Part shown: positions 1 to 8,616 of the stretch, one piece after another
Layout of the letters: each line of letters opens with the position of its first letter
How positions within the stretch are numbered: position 1 is the first letter of the stretch
NCBI GenBank assembly: GCA_022844405.1
Contig: JALHLV010000034.1
Coordinates: 1 to 42,958 of the forward strand
Length of the DNA stretch: 42,958 bases
Direction of reading: 5' to 3'
Source: Sphingomonadales bacterium
GTDB lineage: Bacteria > Pseudomonadota > Alphaproteobacteria > SMXS01
Notes under the pieces: generated by a model
Databases searched by the model: none
What the model was told of the DNA's origin: nothing
The model's input: the letters and a program-made list of their open reading frames with translations, nothing else
Position numbers and translations under genes: made by a program

Positions 1-138
1 GTAGTCGTCGCATTCGCGTGCAACTTCACAAGCATCGGCGTTCCTCCACCCAGCGGATGCCACAGGCTACACCAAAGCTATCAACCCAACCCTCCGGGAC
101 GCAACACGAAGGCCGGGATGACGGCAATTAGAGATGAC
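1..138. other. Gene-free left edge
   Basis: These bases lie downstream of the DUF6285 gene, which is read leftward and stops at 139. I see no start with a ribosome-binding site, no hairpin with a T-run and no RNA gene. In known lvaABC operons an acyl-CoA dehydrogenase follows the kinase pair; any such gene here would begin beyond the left edge. Confidence 0.4.
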
Positions 139-510
139 CTACCCCTTCAGCCGCGCATAAGCCGAGTATTTGGGGTTATCCACACCCAGGTTCTCCACCG
201 CGACCTGGCGCAGGTGCTCCAGCAGGGCCGGATCGTCCAGCGACGTCCTGCCGTTCCGAATATCCTCACAAAGCTCGCGGTTGAGGGTTTCCCAGTCGCC
301 GTCGTGGCCCAGCAGCCGCATCAGCCGCTCACGCTGATCCTGCTCGATGTCCGGCGACTGGCCGATCTCGCGGCGGACCGAGGCGATGACGTTGGCGGCG
401 ACGCGGGCGTGGAAGTTGAGGTGGCCGGTGACGGCGGGCATCACCTTGTCGCGCAGGAACTCCTCGACGGCTTCGAGCATCTCGTCGGCGGTGGGACGGT
501 CGGGACGCAT
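139..510 (-). CDS. DUF6285 protein, LvaB-like partner of the upstream kinase
   Basis: A 123-residue protein with no signal peptide or membrane segment, largely helical in appearance and rich in charged residues. It matches the small DUF6285 proteins encoded beside aminoglycoside-phosphotransferase-like kinases. In Pseudomonas putida the equivalent small protein LvaB is needed with LvaA to phosphorylate 4-hydroxyacyl-CoA; carrying that over here is inference. The start at 510 is chosen because its ATG overlaps the kinase stop by one base (TGATG), the mark of translational coupling. An in-frame ATG at 549 would run 40 bases into the kinase gene and is less likely. Confidence 0.75.
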   Translation of the reverse strand: MRPDRPTADEMLEAVEEFLRDKVMPAVTGHLNFHARVAANVIASVRREIGQSPDIEQDQRERLMRLLGHDGDWETLNRELCEDIRNGRTSLDDPALLEHLRQVAVENLGVDNPKYSAYARLKG

Positions 511-1508
511 CAGTTTTTCCCCAGCAGGATCATCAGGTCGGCCTCGCATTCGGACGAGCGGCGGCCGATGGCCGGACGCTCGACCGAGCGGTCGTGACCG
601 GTCAGGTGGGTGAACGCCATGGAGCGGCAGGTGATGCCCCAGCGCAAGCTGCCGAAGATTTCCCAGAACTTCACCCGCTCGGGATCGACCTTGATGCCGG
701 AGACCTTCTCATAGCCCTCGAACATGTCCTCGCGCCGGCCGAAGCCGCCGACCGGCTTGTCGATGTTACCGAAGCGCCAGGAATTGATGCAGATCCAGGC
801 CAGGTCCTCCATCGGGTCGCCGAAATGGGCGATCTCCCAGTCGAGGATGGTGCGCAGGCCTTCCGGCCCCCAGATGATGTTGCCATTGCGGAAGTCGCCG
901 TGCACCAGCGTCACGCGGTCGCGCGCGGGCACCCGCTCCTTCAGCCAGCGCAGCGCATAGTCGAACACCGGGGACGGCGACCATTCGAGGAAATACTTCT
1001 CGTAGGCGTTCCAGGTGTTCTGCCATTGCTGCTGCGGCGTGATCTCCTCGAGAAAATCCAGCTCGGCCGTGGGCACGTCGTGGATCGAGGCGGCCGCCTC
1101 GCCGCACTGGCCGGCCATCTTCGGCCGGGCGTCGGCGTAGAGGTCGTCGCGCAGCACGCGCGGCGCCAGCGTCTCGCCGGCCACGCGGTCCATGACGAAG
1201 CCGACGCCGAGGCCGTCCACGGGCTGCAGCACGTAGCGCACGTTGGGCGCCTTGACGCCGTGACTGTGGCAGATTTGTATCAGCCTGGCCTCGCGGACCT
1301 GGCCGATGGCCGTGGACCGGCTCTCCGGCACGCCGCCCGGCGCGCGGCGCAGGATCAACGGTTCGGCGCCCCTGTCCGTCAGCGCGTCGAACGACCAGGT
1401 CTCCTGGGACGCGCCGGCCGACAGCCGTTTCAGGTCGGCGATCCCGGTCGCCGACAGATGTTTTCCAGTCGCGGCCTCCAGCGCCGCGTCGATGCTACCA
1501 CCCGCCAT
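510..1508 (-). CDS. Phosphotransferase family protein (APH fold), LvaA/ACAD10-like kinase
   Basis: A 332-residue soluble kinase of the aminoglycoside phosphotransferase/choline kinase fold. The catalytic loop HGDFRNGN is at residues 203-210 (Asp205), and the metal-binding DWE at 223-225 (Asp223). Relatives beside DUF6285 proteins, and the N-terminal domain of ACAD10/11, phosphorylate 4-hydroxyacyl-CoAs rather than antibiotics. I infer such a lipid or organic-acid role, not drug resistance. The start at 1508 overlaps the preceding isomerase gene by 14 bases. An upstream ATG at 1613 would add 35 residues of shadow-frame composition and is rejected. Confidence 0.8.
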   Translation of the reverse strand: MAGGSIDAALEAATGKHLSATGIADLKRLSAGASQETWSFDALTDRGAEPLILRRAPGGVPESRSTAIGQVREARLIQICHSHGVKAPNVRYVLQPVDGLGVGFVMDRVAGETLAPRVLRDDLYADARPKMAGQCGEAAASIHDVPTAELDFLEEITPQQQWQNTWNAYEKYFLEWSPSPVFDYALRWLKERVPARDRVTLVHGDFRNGNIIWGPEGLRTILDWEIAHFGDPMEDLAWICINSWRFGNIDKPVGGFGRREDMFEGYEKVSGIKVDPERVKFWEIFGSLRWGITCRSMAFTHLTGHDRSVERPAIGRRSSECEADLMILLGKN

Positions 1509-2199
1509 CAGCCAGCCACTTCTCCACCATCCAAAGCCTGTCCGAGCCCCAGAACGGCTCGCCGTCGACGATGATATAGGGAGAGCCGAACACGCCCCGC
1601 TCCATCGCCTCATCCGTGAGGCGTTTGTAGCGCGCCTTCATTTCCGGGTCACCTACGCTGTCGCGGTAGGCATCGGCGTCCAGGCCCATTCTGGCGATCT
1701 CCGCTGCGATCCAGTTCGGGTCGCAGGCGTCGGCCGCCGCGCAATAGAGCGCATGGTAGATGCTCAGGGCAAGCCGCTTGGCTGCCGCCTCATCCCGGTC
1801 AGCCAGCCAGTAGAACGCCCGGCCGGCGACCGCGACGTTGGCGCCCCGCACGTCGGCTACGTTCCATGGCTCGACGCCGTAAAGCCGCGCCAGCCGGGGT
1901 ACGTCGCGCTTGAAGTACTCGCCCTTGATGGGATAGGCGACCATTGGTTTGTCGAAGCCGGTCGCGGTGGCCACGGTGCGGAGGTTAAACGGCAGCCAGC
2001 GAACCGACCTGCCGTATTTTTCCGCCAGCGCATCGATCTGTCTCGCAGCGAAGAAGCCGAACGGCGAGATGAAGTCGAAATAGAAATCGATGGGCGTGCT
2101 GATCGGTGCCTCCCCTGGCCGGCGGTCATCCTGTAGCAGGTTTGCATCAATGCAAGAATATTCTGCAACACACGCGGTGGCGCGCCTTGTCAGGGCCAT
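1495..2199 (-). CDS. 2-hydroxychromene-2-carboxylate isomerase family (DsbA-like, kappa GST)
   Basis: The protein has the DsbA/kappa-GST fold: it opens with IDFYFDFISPFGFFAA, has a helical insertion, and ends with the cis-proline stretch GVFGSPYIIVDGEPFWG. Family members isomerise 2-hydroxychromene-2-carboxylate in naphthalene breakdown or act as glutathione-dependent isomerases. The substrate here is unknown. The ATG at 2199 gives 234 residues, but the first 33 are not family-like. An ATC codon at 2103-2101, five bases after AGGGGAGG, would give the family-typical 202 residues. The gene leads the minus-strand operon with the kinase and DUF6285 genes, divergent from the MFS gene. Confidence 0.75.
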   Translation of the reverse strand: MALTRRATACVAEYSCIDANLLQDDRRPGEAPISTPIDFYFDFISPFGFFAARQIDALAEKYGRSVRWLPFNLRTVATATGFDKPMVAYPIKGEYFKRDVPRLARLYGVEPWNVADVRGANVAVAGRAFYWLADRDEAAAKRLALSIYHALYCAAADACDPNWIAAEIARMGLDADAYRDSVGDPEMKARYKRLTDEAMERGVFGSPYIIVDGEPFWGSDRLWMVEKWLADGGW

Positions 2200-2243
2200 A
2201 CGGGACCCCTACAACAACGGCTGCTTGCCGCCGGGTTCCCATA

Positions 2244-3602
2244 GTGTCGAAAGTGTTCACCGCCGTTCCGTCCGACGCCCTTGCGAAGAGGCGGGCCGAC
2301 CTGTATTCACCGCGCTATCGCTGGTATGTGCTCGCGCTGCTGACGGTGGTGTTCGCGTTCAGCCACATGGACCGCAACATCATCGCGATCCTGCTGAACT
2401 CCATCGCCGCGGACCTGAAGCTGACCGACGCCGAGGCCGGCGCCATCTCTGGCCTGGCCTTCGCGACCACCTACATCGTGTTGGGCATTCCGCTGGCGTG
2501 GGTCGCCGACCGGCACAAGCGCAAGCGCATCATCTCGGCGTCGCTGGCGGTCTGGAGCGTGATGACCGCCCTGTGCGGCATGACCCACAACATGTGGCAG
2601 CTGTTCCTGGCGCGCATGGGCGTCGGGCTGGGCGAGGCAGGTTGCGTGCCGGCGGCCCAGTCGATCATCTCCGACTACGTGCCGCGCGAACGCCGGGCGC
2701 TGGCCCTGGCGATCTTCGGCCTGGGCGTACCGATCGGCACCCTGGCCGGATTCGCGATCGGAGGCCTGATCAACGACGCCTATGGCTGGCGCATGGCCCT
2801 GTTCACCGTGGGCCTTCCCGGCCTGCTGGTCGCCGCGGTGCTGCAGAGGACCCTGCGCGAGCCGCCGCGCGGGATGTCCGACAAGGTCGAGGCGGCAAGC
2901 AAGGACTCGCTGCCCACGTTCCGGGAAACCCTGGCGTTCCTGGTGAAGCGGCGGACGCTCGTCCACCTCACGATCGGCACGTCGTTGATCGCGTTCGGCG
3001 GCTACGGCTCGCAAACCTGGATTCCCGCGTTCTTCGAGCGCTCACACGGACTGACGTCGGGCCAGATCGGCCTGTGGCTGGGCCCGTCGCTGGTAGTGGG
3101 CGGCGTCGGCGGCACGCTGCTGGGCGGCTGGCTGGCCGACAAGCTGGCCGTGAAGGATGCGCGCTGGTATGTGTGGATTCCGGCCATCGCGATGATTCCG
3201 GCGATTCCGATCTCGGCTCTCGTCCTGCTGCTGCCGGCCACCATCTACACCGTGTTTGGCATCCCGGTGCATACCTACGTCCTCTCCATCGCCCTGATGG
3301 CGCTGCCGGGCGCCGCCTATTCCTGCTATCTGGGACCGGTCAACGCGGTGATCCAGCAGATCGTGGCCATTCGCATGCGCGCCACCGCCGTCGCCATCTT
3401 CCTCACCTTCACCAACCTGGTGGGAATGGGCCTGGGACCCTACGCGATGGGCGATGTCAGCGACTTCATGGCCGCACGCTTCGGACAGGAATCGCTGCGC
3501 TACACCATGCTGTCCTTCCTGTTCATCTATGCCTGGGCGGCGTTCCATTTCTTCCGCGCCGGCAAGCATATCCGGGCCGACCTGACCGCCCTCGACAGCT
3601 AG
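2244..3602 (+). CDS. MFS transporter, Spinster-like
   Basis: A 452-residue inner-membrane transporter with about 12 hydrophobic segments. The N-terminus RYRWYVLALLTVVFAFSHMD and the DRN motif at the end of the first helix are typical of the Spinster/hexuronate-like MFS branch. The loop between helices 2 and 3 has ADRHKRKR. The substrate cannot be told; many bacterial members sit beside catabolic genes and import organic acids or lipids. I chose GTG 2244 because the open frame upstream to 2106 crosses the divergent promoter region; GTG 2253 is an alternative. It lies 39 bases before hpnC but need not share its role. Confidence 0.8.
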   Translation: MSKVFTAVPSDALAKRRADLYSPRYRWYVLALLTVVFAFSHMDRNIIAILLNSIAADLKLTDAEAGAISGLAFATTYIVLGIPLAWVADRHKRKRIISASLAVWSVMTALCGMTHNMWQLFLARMGVGLGEAGCVPAAQSIISDYVPRERRALALAIFGLGVPIGTLAGFAIGGLINDAYGWRMALFTVGLPGLLVAAVLQRTLREPPRGMSDKVEAASKDSLPTFRETLAFLVKRRTLVHLTIGTSLIAFGGYGSQTWIPAFFERSHGLTSGQIGLWLGPSLVVGGVGGTLLGGWLADKLAVKDARWYVWIPAIAMIPAIPISALVLLLPATIYTVFGIPVHTYVLSIALMALPGAAYSCYLGPVNAVIQQIVAIRMRATAVAIFLTFTNLVGMGLGPYAMGDVSDFMAARFGQESLRYTMLSFLFIYAWAAFHFFRAGKHIRADLTALDS

Positions 3603-3641
3603 CAGTCGACCGCGTGGCGGAGCGCTGCTATCACGGCGGGC

Positions 3642-4487
3642 ATGACCGAGGCTGAAACCCCATCCGGCAAGGGCGCGGCGGACGAGAACTTTCCCGTCGG
3701 CTCGTTCCTGCTCCCCAAGGCGTTGCGGCCTCACGTGGCGGTGTATTACGCCTTCGCCCGCGCCATCGACGACGTGGCCGACAACCCGCTTCTGCCCGCC
3801 GGCGAGAAGATCGCCCGGCTGGAGGGCTTCGCCCGGGCGGTGCGCGGGGAGACCGACGATCCTGCCTATGCCAAGGCCCACGCCATCCGGCGCAGCAACC
3901 AGCAGACCGGCGTCACCGGAAAGCACTGCCTGGACCTGATCTCGGCGTTCACGCAGGACGCGGTGAAGGGCCGTTACGAAAGCTGGGACGAGTTGATCGA
4001 CTATTGCGACCGTTCGGCCTCGCCGGTTGGGCGCTACCTGCTCGACCTGCACGGCGAGGACAAGGCGGGCTACGCGCGCTCGGACGCGCTGTGCAACGCG
4101 CTGCAGGTGATCAACCATCTGCAGGACTGCGCCGACGACTATGCCGTGATGGACCGCGTCTATCTGCCGCAGGCCTGGCTGCGCGAGGCGGGCGCCGCCA
4201 CCGAGGATCTGGCCAGGCCGGTCACAACGCCGGGCCTGCGCCGCGTGATGGACCAGTGCCTCGACGGTACCGAGGCGTTGCTGCGGGAGGCCAGGCGGCT
4301 TCCCGGCGCGCTGCGAAGCCGGCGGCTCGCCCTCGAATCAGCGGTCATCATCCGCATCGCGGAGCGCCTGACCCTGCGCCTGATGCGCGAGGATCCGATC
4401 GCCACGCGAGTCGAGCTGGGCAAGCCGGCGGCCATGCGCTGCGCCGCGTCGGGCGTGCTCGACGTGCTGCTGGGCCGGAAGCGGTGA
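3642..4487 (+). CDS. hpnC: Hydroxysqualene synthase HpnC
   Basis: A 281-residue member of the squalene/phytoene synthase family. The first Asp-rich motif DDVAD is at residues 43-47 and the second, QDCADD, at 161-166 (Asp162 and Asp166). These bind the Mg-diphosphate of the substrate. In the HpnCDE route HpnC converts presqualene diphosphate to hydroxysqualene. Assignment as HpnC rather than HpnD rests on the opening ENFPVGSFLLPKALRPHV, the less canonical second motif and the presence of a separate HpnD-type gene at 7.7 kb. Its stop overlaps the hpnB start (TGATG), so the two are translationally coupled. Confidence 0.9.
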   Translation: MTEAETPSGKGAADENFPVGSFLLPKALRPHVAVYYAFARAIDDVADNPLLPAGEKIARLEGFARAVRGETDDPAYAKAHAIRRSNQQTGVTGKHCLDLISAFTQDAVKGRYESWDELIDYCDRSASPVGRYLLDLHGEDKAGYARSDALCNALQVINHLQDCADDYAVMDRVYLPQAWLREAGAATEDLARPVTTPGLRRVMDQCLDGTEALLREARRLPGALRSRRLALESAVIIRIAERLTLRLMREDPIATRVELGKPAAMRCAASGVLDVLLGRKR

Positions 4488-5626
4488 TGCTGGCGGGGCT
4501 GGGCCTGCTGACGCTGGCCATCTGGGCCTGGCTGCTGCTGTTCCACCACCGGTTCTGGCGCGCCGACCAGCGCCTGGCGAAATCGGGCGAACCGGACGGC
4601 TGGCCGTCGGTCGTCGCCATCGTGCCGGCGCGCGACGAGGCGCCGTCGATCGGCGCCTGCGTCGCGGCGCTCGCCCGGCAGGACTACGCCGGCGCCCTCG
4701 CGATCGTCGTCGTCGACGATTCAAGCACGGACGGCACCGGCGACATCGCCCGCGCCGTCGCAGGCCCCGTCGAGGTCATCGCGGGCGAGGCGCTGCCCGC
4801 GGGTTGGAGCGGCAAGCTGTGGGCGCTCGATACCGGCCTGCGGCACGCGGCCGCCCTGCCTGCCGACTATGTCTGGTTCTCCGACGCCGACATCGTCCAC
4901 GAACCCCATGTGCTGGCCGACCTGGTCGGATTCGCCGAGGCACGGCGGCTGGACATGGTGTCGCTGATGGCCCGGCTTCACTGCCGGTACTTCTGGGAAA
5001 GGCTGCTGGTCCCGGCCTTCGTCTTCTTCTTCCAGATGCTCTACCCCTTCCCCGCCGTGAACGACCCCAGGTCGAAGACCGCCGGCGCGGCGGGCGGCTG
5101 CGTGCTGCTGCGCCAGGACGCGCTCGAACGTATCGGCGGGATCGGCGCGATTCGGGGCGACCTGATCGACGATTGCGCGCTCGCCGCCGCGGTGAAGCGG
5201 TCGGGCGGTCCGATCTGGCTCGGCCTCGCCGACGGCACGCGGAGCCGGCGCGCATCCCCTGGGCTGAAGGACCTCTGGCACATGGTCGCGCGGACCGCCT
5301 TTACGCAATTGCGGTATTCCGCCGCGTTGCTGGCGGCTACCATGGCCGGGCTGGCTGTCACCTTCCTGGCGCCGCCGCTGCTGGTGCTCACCTGGCCCGT
5401 TCACCAGAACATGATCGCGGGATTGGCCGGACTGCTGGCCTGGGCGGGTATGGCGGCGGCCTACTGGCCGACCCTGCGCGATTATGGCAGGAGCCCGCCG
5501 GAGGCGCTGCTGCTGCCGGTCACGGCGGCGCTCTACGGCGCCATGACGCTGGATTCGGCGCTCAACTACTGGCGCGGCACGGCCAGCCGGTGGAAAGGCC
5601 GGCAGTATCAAAAAGGTCACACCTGA
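4487..5626 (+). CDS. hpnB: Hopanoid-associated glycosyltransferase HpnB
   Basis: A 379-residue family-2 glycosyltransferase anchored in the inner membrane. A hydrophobic N-terminal segment (about residues 1-20) precedes the GT-A domain: VPARDEA 46-52, VVDDSSTDGT 75-84, GWSGK 106-110 and the metal-binding SDAD 132-135. A GDLIDD acceptor-site motif and two or three C-terminal membrane segments follow. It is found only in hopanoid clusters and is thought to glycosylate a hopanoid head group, though its reaction is not well established. The ATG at 4487 overlaps the hpnC stop; the longer open frame from 4004 lies inside hpnC and is not used. Confidence 0.9.
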   Translation: MLAGLGLLTLAIWAWLLLFHHRFWRADQRLAKSGEPDGWPSVVAIVPARDEAPSIGACVAALARQDYAGALAIVVVDDSSTDGTGDIARAVAGPVEVIAGEALPAGWSGKLWALDTGLRHAAALPADYVWFSDADIVHEPHVLADLVGFAEARRLDMVSLMARLHCRYFWERLLVPAFVFFFQMLYPFPAVNDPRSKTAGAAGGCVLLRQDALERIGGIGAIRGDLIDDCALAAAVKRSGGPIWLGLADGTRSRRASPGLKDLWHMVARTAFTQLRYSAALLAATMAGLAVTFLAPPLLVLTWPVHQNMIAGLAGLLAWAGMAAAYWPTLRDYGRSPPEALLLPVTAALYGAMTLDSALNYWRGTASRWKGRQYQKGHT

Positions 5627-5681
5627 TCGGCGATTCGGCTACGCTGTGACAACGCGTTGGCGTGAGGCTGGTGATGGACTA

Positions 5682-5691
5682 CCATATATGG
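5682..5691. promoter_or_regulatory. Palindrome upstream of dxs
   Basis: The perfect 10-base palindrome CCATATATGG sits in the 173-base gap between hpnB and dxs, an AT-rich break in GC-rich surroundings. It could overlap a dxs promoter or bind a regulator. No strong -35/-10 pair is evident, so this is suggestion only. Confidence 0.25.
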
Positions 5692-5799
5692 AATAGGATG
5701 AAGGATTGAGGCGTTTCGTGGCGCATATTGCTATGCAAAACGGCCGCGGCGGTGTAACCGTCCCATCCCACGGACCATGACCACCAACGACTTGGACAA

Positions 5800-7716
5800 A
5801 TGGCGTTAAAGACTCCGCTACTCGACAGGATCGTCACTCCGGATAACCTGCGCGTTCTCGAGCCGGGCCAGCTTCGGCAGGTCGCCGACGAACTGCGGGC
5901 GGAGATCATCGACGCGGCGTCGCAGACCGGCGGCCATTTCGGCGCGGGACTGGGCGTCATCGAGCTCACCGTCGCGCTCCATTATGTGTTCGACACGCCG
6001 GCCGACCGGGTGATCTGGGACGTCAGCCACCAGGCCTATCCGCACAAGATCCTGACCGGCCGGCGCGACCGCATCCGCTCCATCCGCCAGAAAGGCGGTC
6101 TCTACGGCTTCACCAAGCGCAGCGAGAGCGAGTACGATCCGTTCGGCGCCGCGCACAGCTCCACCTCGATCTCGGCCGCGCTCGGCATGGCGGTGGCGCG
6201 CGACATGAAGGGCGGCGGCAACAACGTCATCGCGGTGATCGGCGACGGCGCCATGAGCGCCGGCATGGCCTACGAGGCCATGAACAACGCCGGCGCGCTG
6301 AATGCGCGGCTGCTGGTGGTGCTGAACGACAACGCCATGTCGATCGCGCCCGCCGTCGGCGCGCTGAGCCATTACCTGGCGCGCGTCGCCGACGAAAACC
6401 CGCTGCTGTCGCTGGCCGACATCGAGGCGCGGCTCGAGGCCGCCTTTCCGGCCGATTTCGCCGATGCTCAGGCGCGCGCCAAGGCCTATGCGGTCGGCGC
6501 GAGCAAGCGCACCCTGTTCGAGCATCTGGGCTTCACCTATGTGGGTCCGGTCGATGGCCACAACGTCGATCACCTGGTGACCGTGCTCGACCGCATCCGC
6601 GACAGCGAGACGCAGGGTCCGGTTCTGCTGCATATCGTCACCGAAAAGGGCCACGGCCATCCGTTCAGCGCGCCGAACACGGAAAAGTATCATTCGGTCG
6701 CCAAGTTCAACCCGGACACGCTGGAGCAGGCCAAATCATCCCCGAAGGCGCCGAGCTACACCGCCGTGTTCGCGCAGGGCCTGATCGAGGAAGCCGAGCA
6801 CGATCCATCCATCGTCGCGATCACCGCCGCCATGCCGTCGGGCACCGGCCTCGACATCTTCGGCAAGCGCTTTCCCGAGCGGACCTATGACGTGGGCATC
6901 GCCGAGCAGCATGCGGTGACCTTTGCCGCCGGCCTCGCCACGGAAGGCATCAGGCCGGTGGTGGCGATCTATTCGACGTTCCTGCAGCGCGCCTACGACC
7001 AGGTGGTGCACGACGTCGCCATTCAGCGGCTGCCCGTGCGCTTCGCCATGGACCGCGCCGGTCTCGTCGGCCAGGACGGCGCGACCCATGCCGGCAGCTA
7101 CGACCTGGCCTATCTGTGCTGCCTGCCCGATTTCGTGGTGATGGCGCCGGCGGACGAGGCCGAGCTGAAGCACATGCTGGTCACCTCGCTCGCCATCGAC
7201 GACCGCCCTTCGGCGCTGCGCTACCCGCGCGGCGAAGGCGTCGGCGTTACCCTGCCCGACCGCGGCCAGGTGCTGCCCATCGGCAAGGGCCGCATCCTGC
7301 GCGAGGGCAACCGCATCGCCCTGCTGTCGCTGGGCTCGCGCCTGCACGAATGCCTGCGCGCCGCCGATGAGCTGGGCCATTACGGCCTGCGCCCGACGGT
7401 GGCCGACGCCCGATTCGCCAAGCCGCTCGACACCGCGCTGATCCGCGACCTGGCCTTGGAGCACGAGGTGCTGGTGACCATCGAGGACGGCGCCGCCGGC
7501 GGTTTCGGCGCCCATGTGCTTCAGCACATGGCCGGCGCCGGCCTACTCGACAAGGGCCTGAAGGTCCGCACCATGACCCTGCCCGATTTCTTCGTCGGCC
7601 ACGGCACGCCCGAACAGCAATATGCCGAAGCGGGCTTGACGTGGTCCGATGTGGTCACGACAGTGCTGGGGGCGCTCGGCCAGCCGCAACTCGTGCGGGA
7701 GGTGGGTGCCAACTGA
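5800..7716 (+). CDS. dxs: 1-deoxy-D-xylulose-5-phosphate synthase
   Basis: A full-length 638-residue thiamine-diphosphate enzyme that condenses pyruvate and glyceraldehyde 3-phosphate, the first and often limiting step of the MEP isoprenoid pathway in the cytosol. Seen are GGHFGAGLG (44-52) with the proton-relay His46, [12 protein letters not shown] (77-88), and the ThDP/Mg motif GDGAMSAG (148-155) with NDN at 176-178. The transketolase pyrimidine-binding domain and C-terminal domain follow. It sits between hpnB and hpnD, so isoprenoid supply is linked to squalene synthesis. A 173-base gap precedes it, so it may have its own promoter as well as read-through. Confidence 0.97.
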   Translation: MALKTPLLDRIVTPDNLRVLEPGQLRQVADELRAEIIDAASQTGGHFGAGLGVIELTVALHYVFDTPADRVIWDVSHQAYPHKILTGRRDRIRSIRQKGGLYGFTKRSESEYDPFGAAHSSTSISAALGMAVARDMKGGGNNVIAVIGDGAMSAGMAYEAMNNAGALNARLLVVLNDNAMSIAPAVGALSHYLARVADENPLLSLADIEARLEAAFPADFADAQARAKAYAVGASKRTLFEHLGFTYVGPVDGHNVDHLVTVLDRIRDSETQGPVLLHIVTEKGHGHPFSAPNTEKYHSVAKFNPDTLEQAKSSPKAPSYTAVFAQGLIEEAEHDPSIVAITAAMPSGTGLDIFGKRFPERTYDVGIAEQHAVTFAAGLATEGIRPVVAIYSTFLQRAYDQVVHDVAIQRLPVRFAMDRAGLVGQDGATHAGSYDLAYLCCLPDFVVMAPADEAELKHMLVTSLAIDDRPSALRYPRGEGVGVTLPDRGQVLPIGKGRILREGNRIALLSLGSRLHECLRAADELGHYGLRPTVADARFAKPLDTALIRDLALEHEVLVTIEDGAAGGFGAHVLQHMAGAGLLDKGLKVRTMTLPDFFVGHGTPEQQYAEAGLTWSDVVTTVLGALGQPQLVREVGAN

Positions 7717-7730
7717 CCCCCGGTACCGAC

Positions 7731-8612
7731 GTGGCGCTCGCTCAACAGATATCATCCCATACGCCGCCGTCCGCCGCCGACCTCACGCGGGTGCGCGAGA
7801 CCGTAACCGCCGCCGGATCGTCATTCTACTGGGCGATGCGCTTCCTGCCGCCCGAGAAGCGGGACGCCATCTTTGCCGTGTATGCTTTTGCCCGCGAAGT
7901 GGATGACATCGCCGACGGCGATGACCCCGACGACGTCAAGCGCGCCGGCTTGGAAGCCTGGCGGGCTGAGATCGACGCGCTGTACCAGGGTTCGGCCGGT
8001 CATCCGATCACCCGCGTCATCGCGCCCGCCATCGATGCCTACCGGCTCGAGAAGAAGGACTTCATCGCCCTGATCGACGGCATGGAGATGGACGGCATCG
8101 GCCCGATCCGCGCGCCGGCGATGGACGACCTGATCCTCTATTGCGACCGCGTCGCCTGCGCCGTCGGCCGGCTGTGCGTGTGCATTTTCGGCGAGCCCGG
8201 ACCGGCCGGACAGGCCGTCGCCGATCATCTGGGCCTGGCGCTGCAGCTCACCAACATCCTGCGCGACATCGAGGAGGACGCAGCCATGGGCCGCCTTTAC
8301 CTCCCGCGCGAACTGCTGGCGGAGGCGGGCATCGACTCGTCCGATCCGGCGGCGGTCATCGGCGATTCGAGGCTGCGCGAGACCTGCCGCGCGCTCGCGG
8401 TGCGGGCCGACGAGGAATTCCGGATGGCGGACGCCGCCATCGCCCGCTGCTCGCGCAAGGCCATGCGGCCGGCGATCATCATGATGATGGTTTACCGCAA
8501 GACCCTGGACCGGCTGCTGGAGGAGGACTGGAACTACCTGCCCAACAGCCCGCGCAACGGCGTTTCCAAGCTGGAAAAACTCTGGATCGCCGTGCGCTAC
8601 GGCCTGTTCTGA
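7731..8612 (+). CDS. hpnD: Presqualene diphosphate synthase HpnD
   Basis: A 293-residue squalene/phytoene synthase family enzyme that joins two farnesyl diphosphates to presqualene diphosphate. The Asp-rich motifs are intact: DDIAD at 58-62 and NILRDIEED at 175-183 (Asp179, Asp183). FYWAMRFLP and GRLYLP are HpnD-like. There is no ATG near the family start. GTG 7731 is chosen. A CTG at 7713, which overlaps the dxs stop and lies eight bases after GGAGGTG, is a real alternative adding six residues. The gene is four bases from hpnE. Confidence 0.92.
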   Translation: MALAQQISSHTPPSAADLTRVRETVTAAGSSFYWAMRFLPPEKRDAIFAVYAFAREVDDIADGDDPDDVKRAGLEAWRAEIDALYQGSAGHPITRVIAPAIDAYRLEKKDFIALIDGMEMDGIGPIRAPAMDDLILYCDRVACAVGRLCVCIFGEPGPAGQAVADHLGLALQLTNILRDIEEDAAMGRLYLPRELLAEAGIDSSDPAAVIGDSRLRETCRALAVRADEEFRMADAAIARCSRKAMRPAIIMMMVYRKTLDRLLEEDWNYLPNSPRNGVSKLEKLWIAVRYGLF

Positions 8613-8616
8613 TCCC

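Noticed and set aside
510-1508. Antibiotic resistance by aminoglycoside phosphorylation
   Set aside because: The fold is shared, but the DUF6285 coupling and lipid-type context point to an organic-acid kinase.
2090-3655. A 521-residue frame over the MFS gene in another plus frame
   Set aside because: Arg/Gly/Pro-rich with no membrane helices, while the chosen frame gives a textbook transporter.
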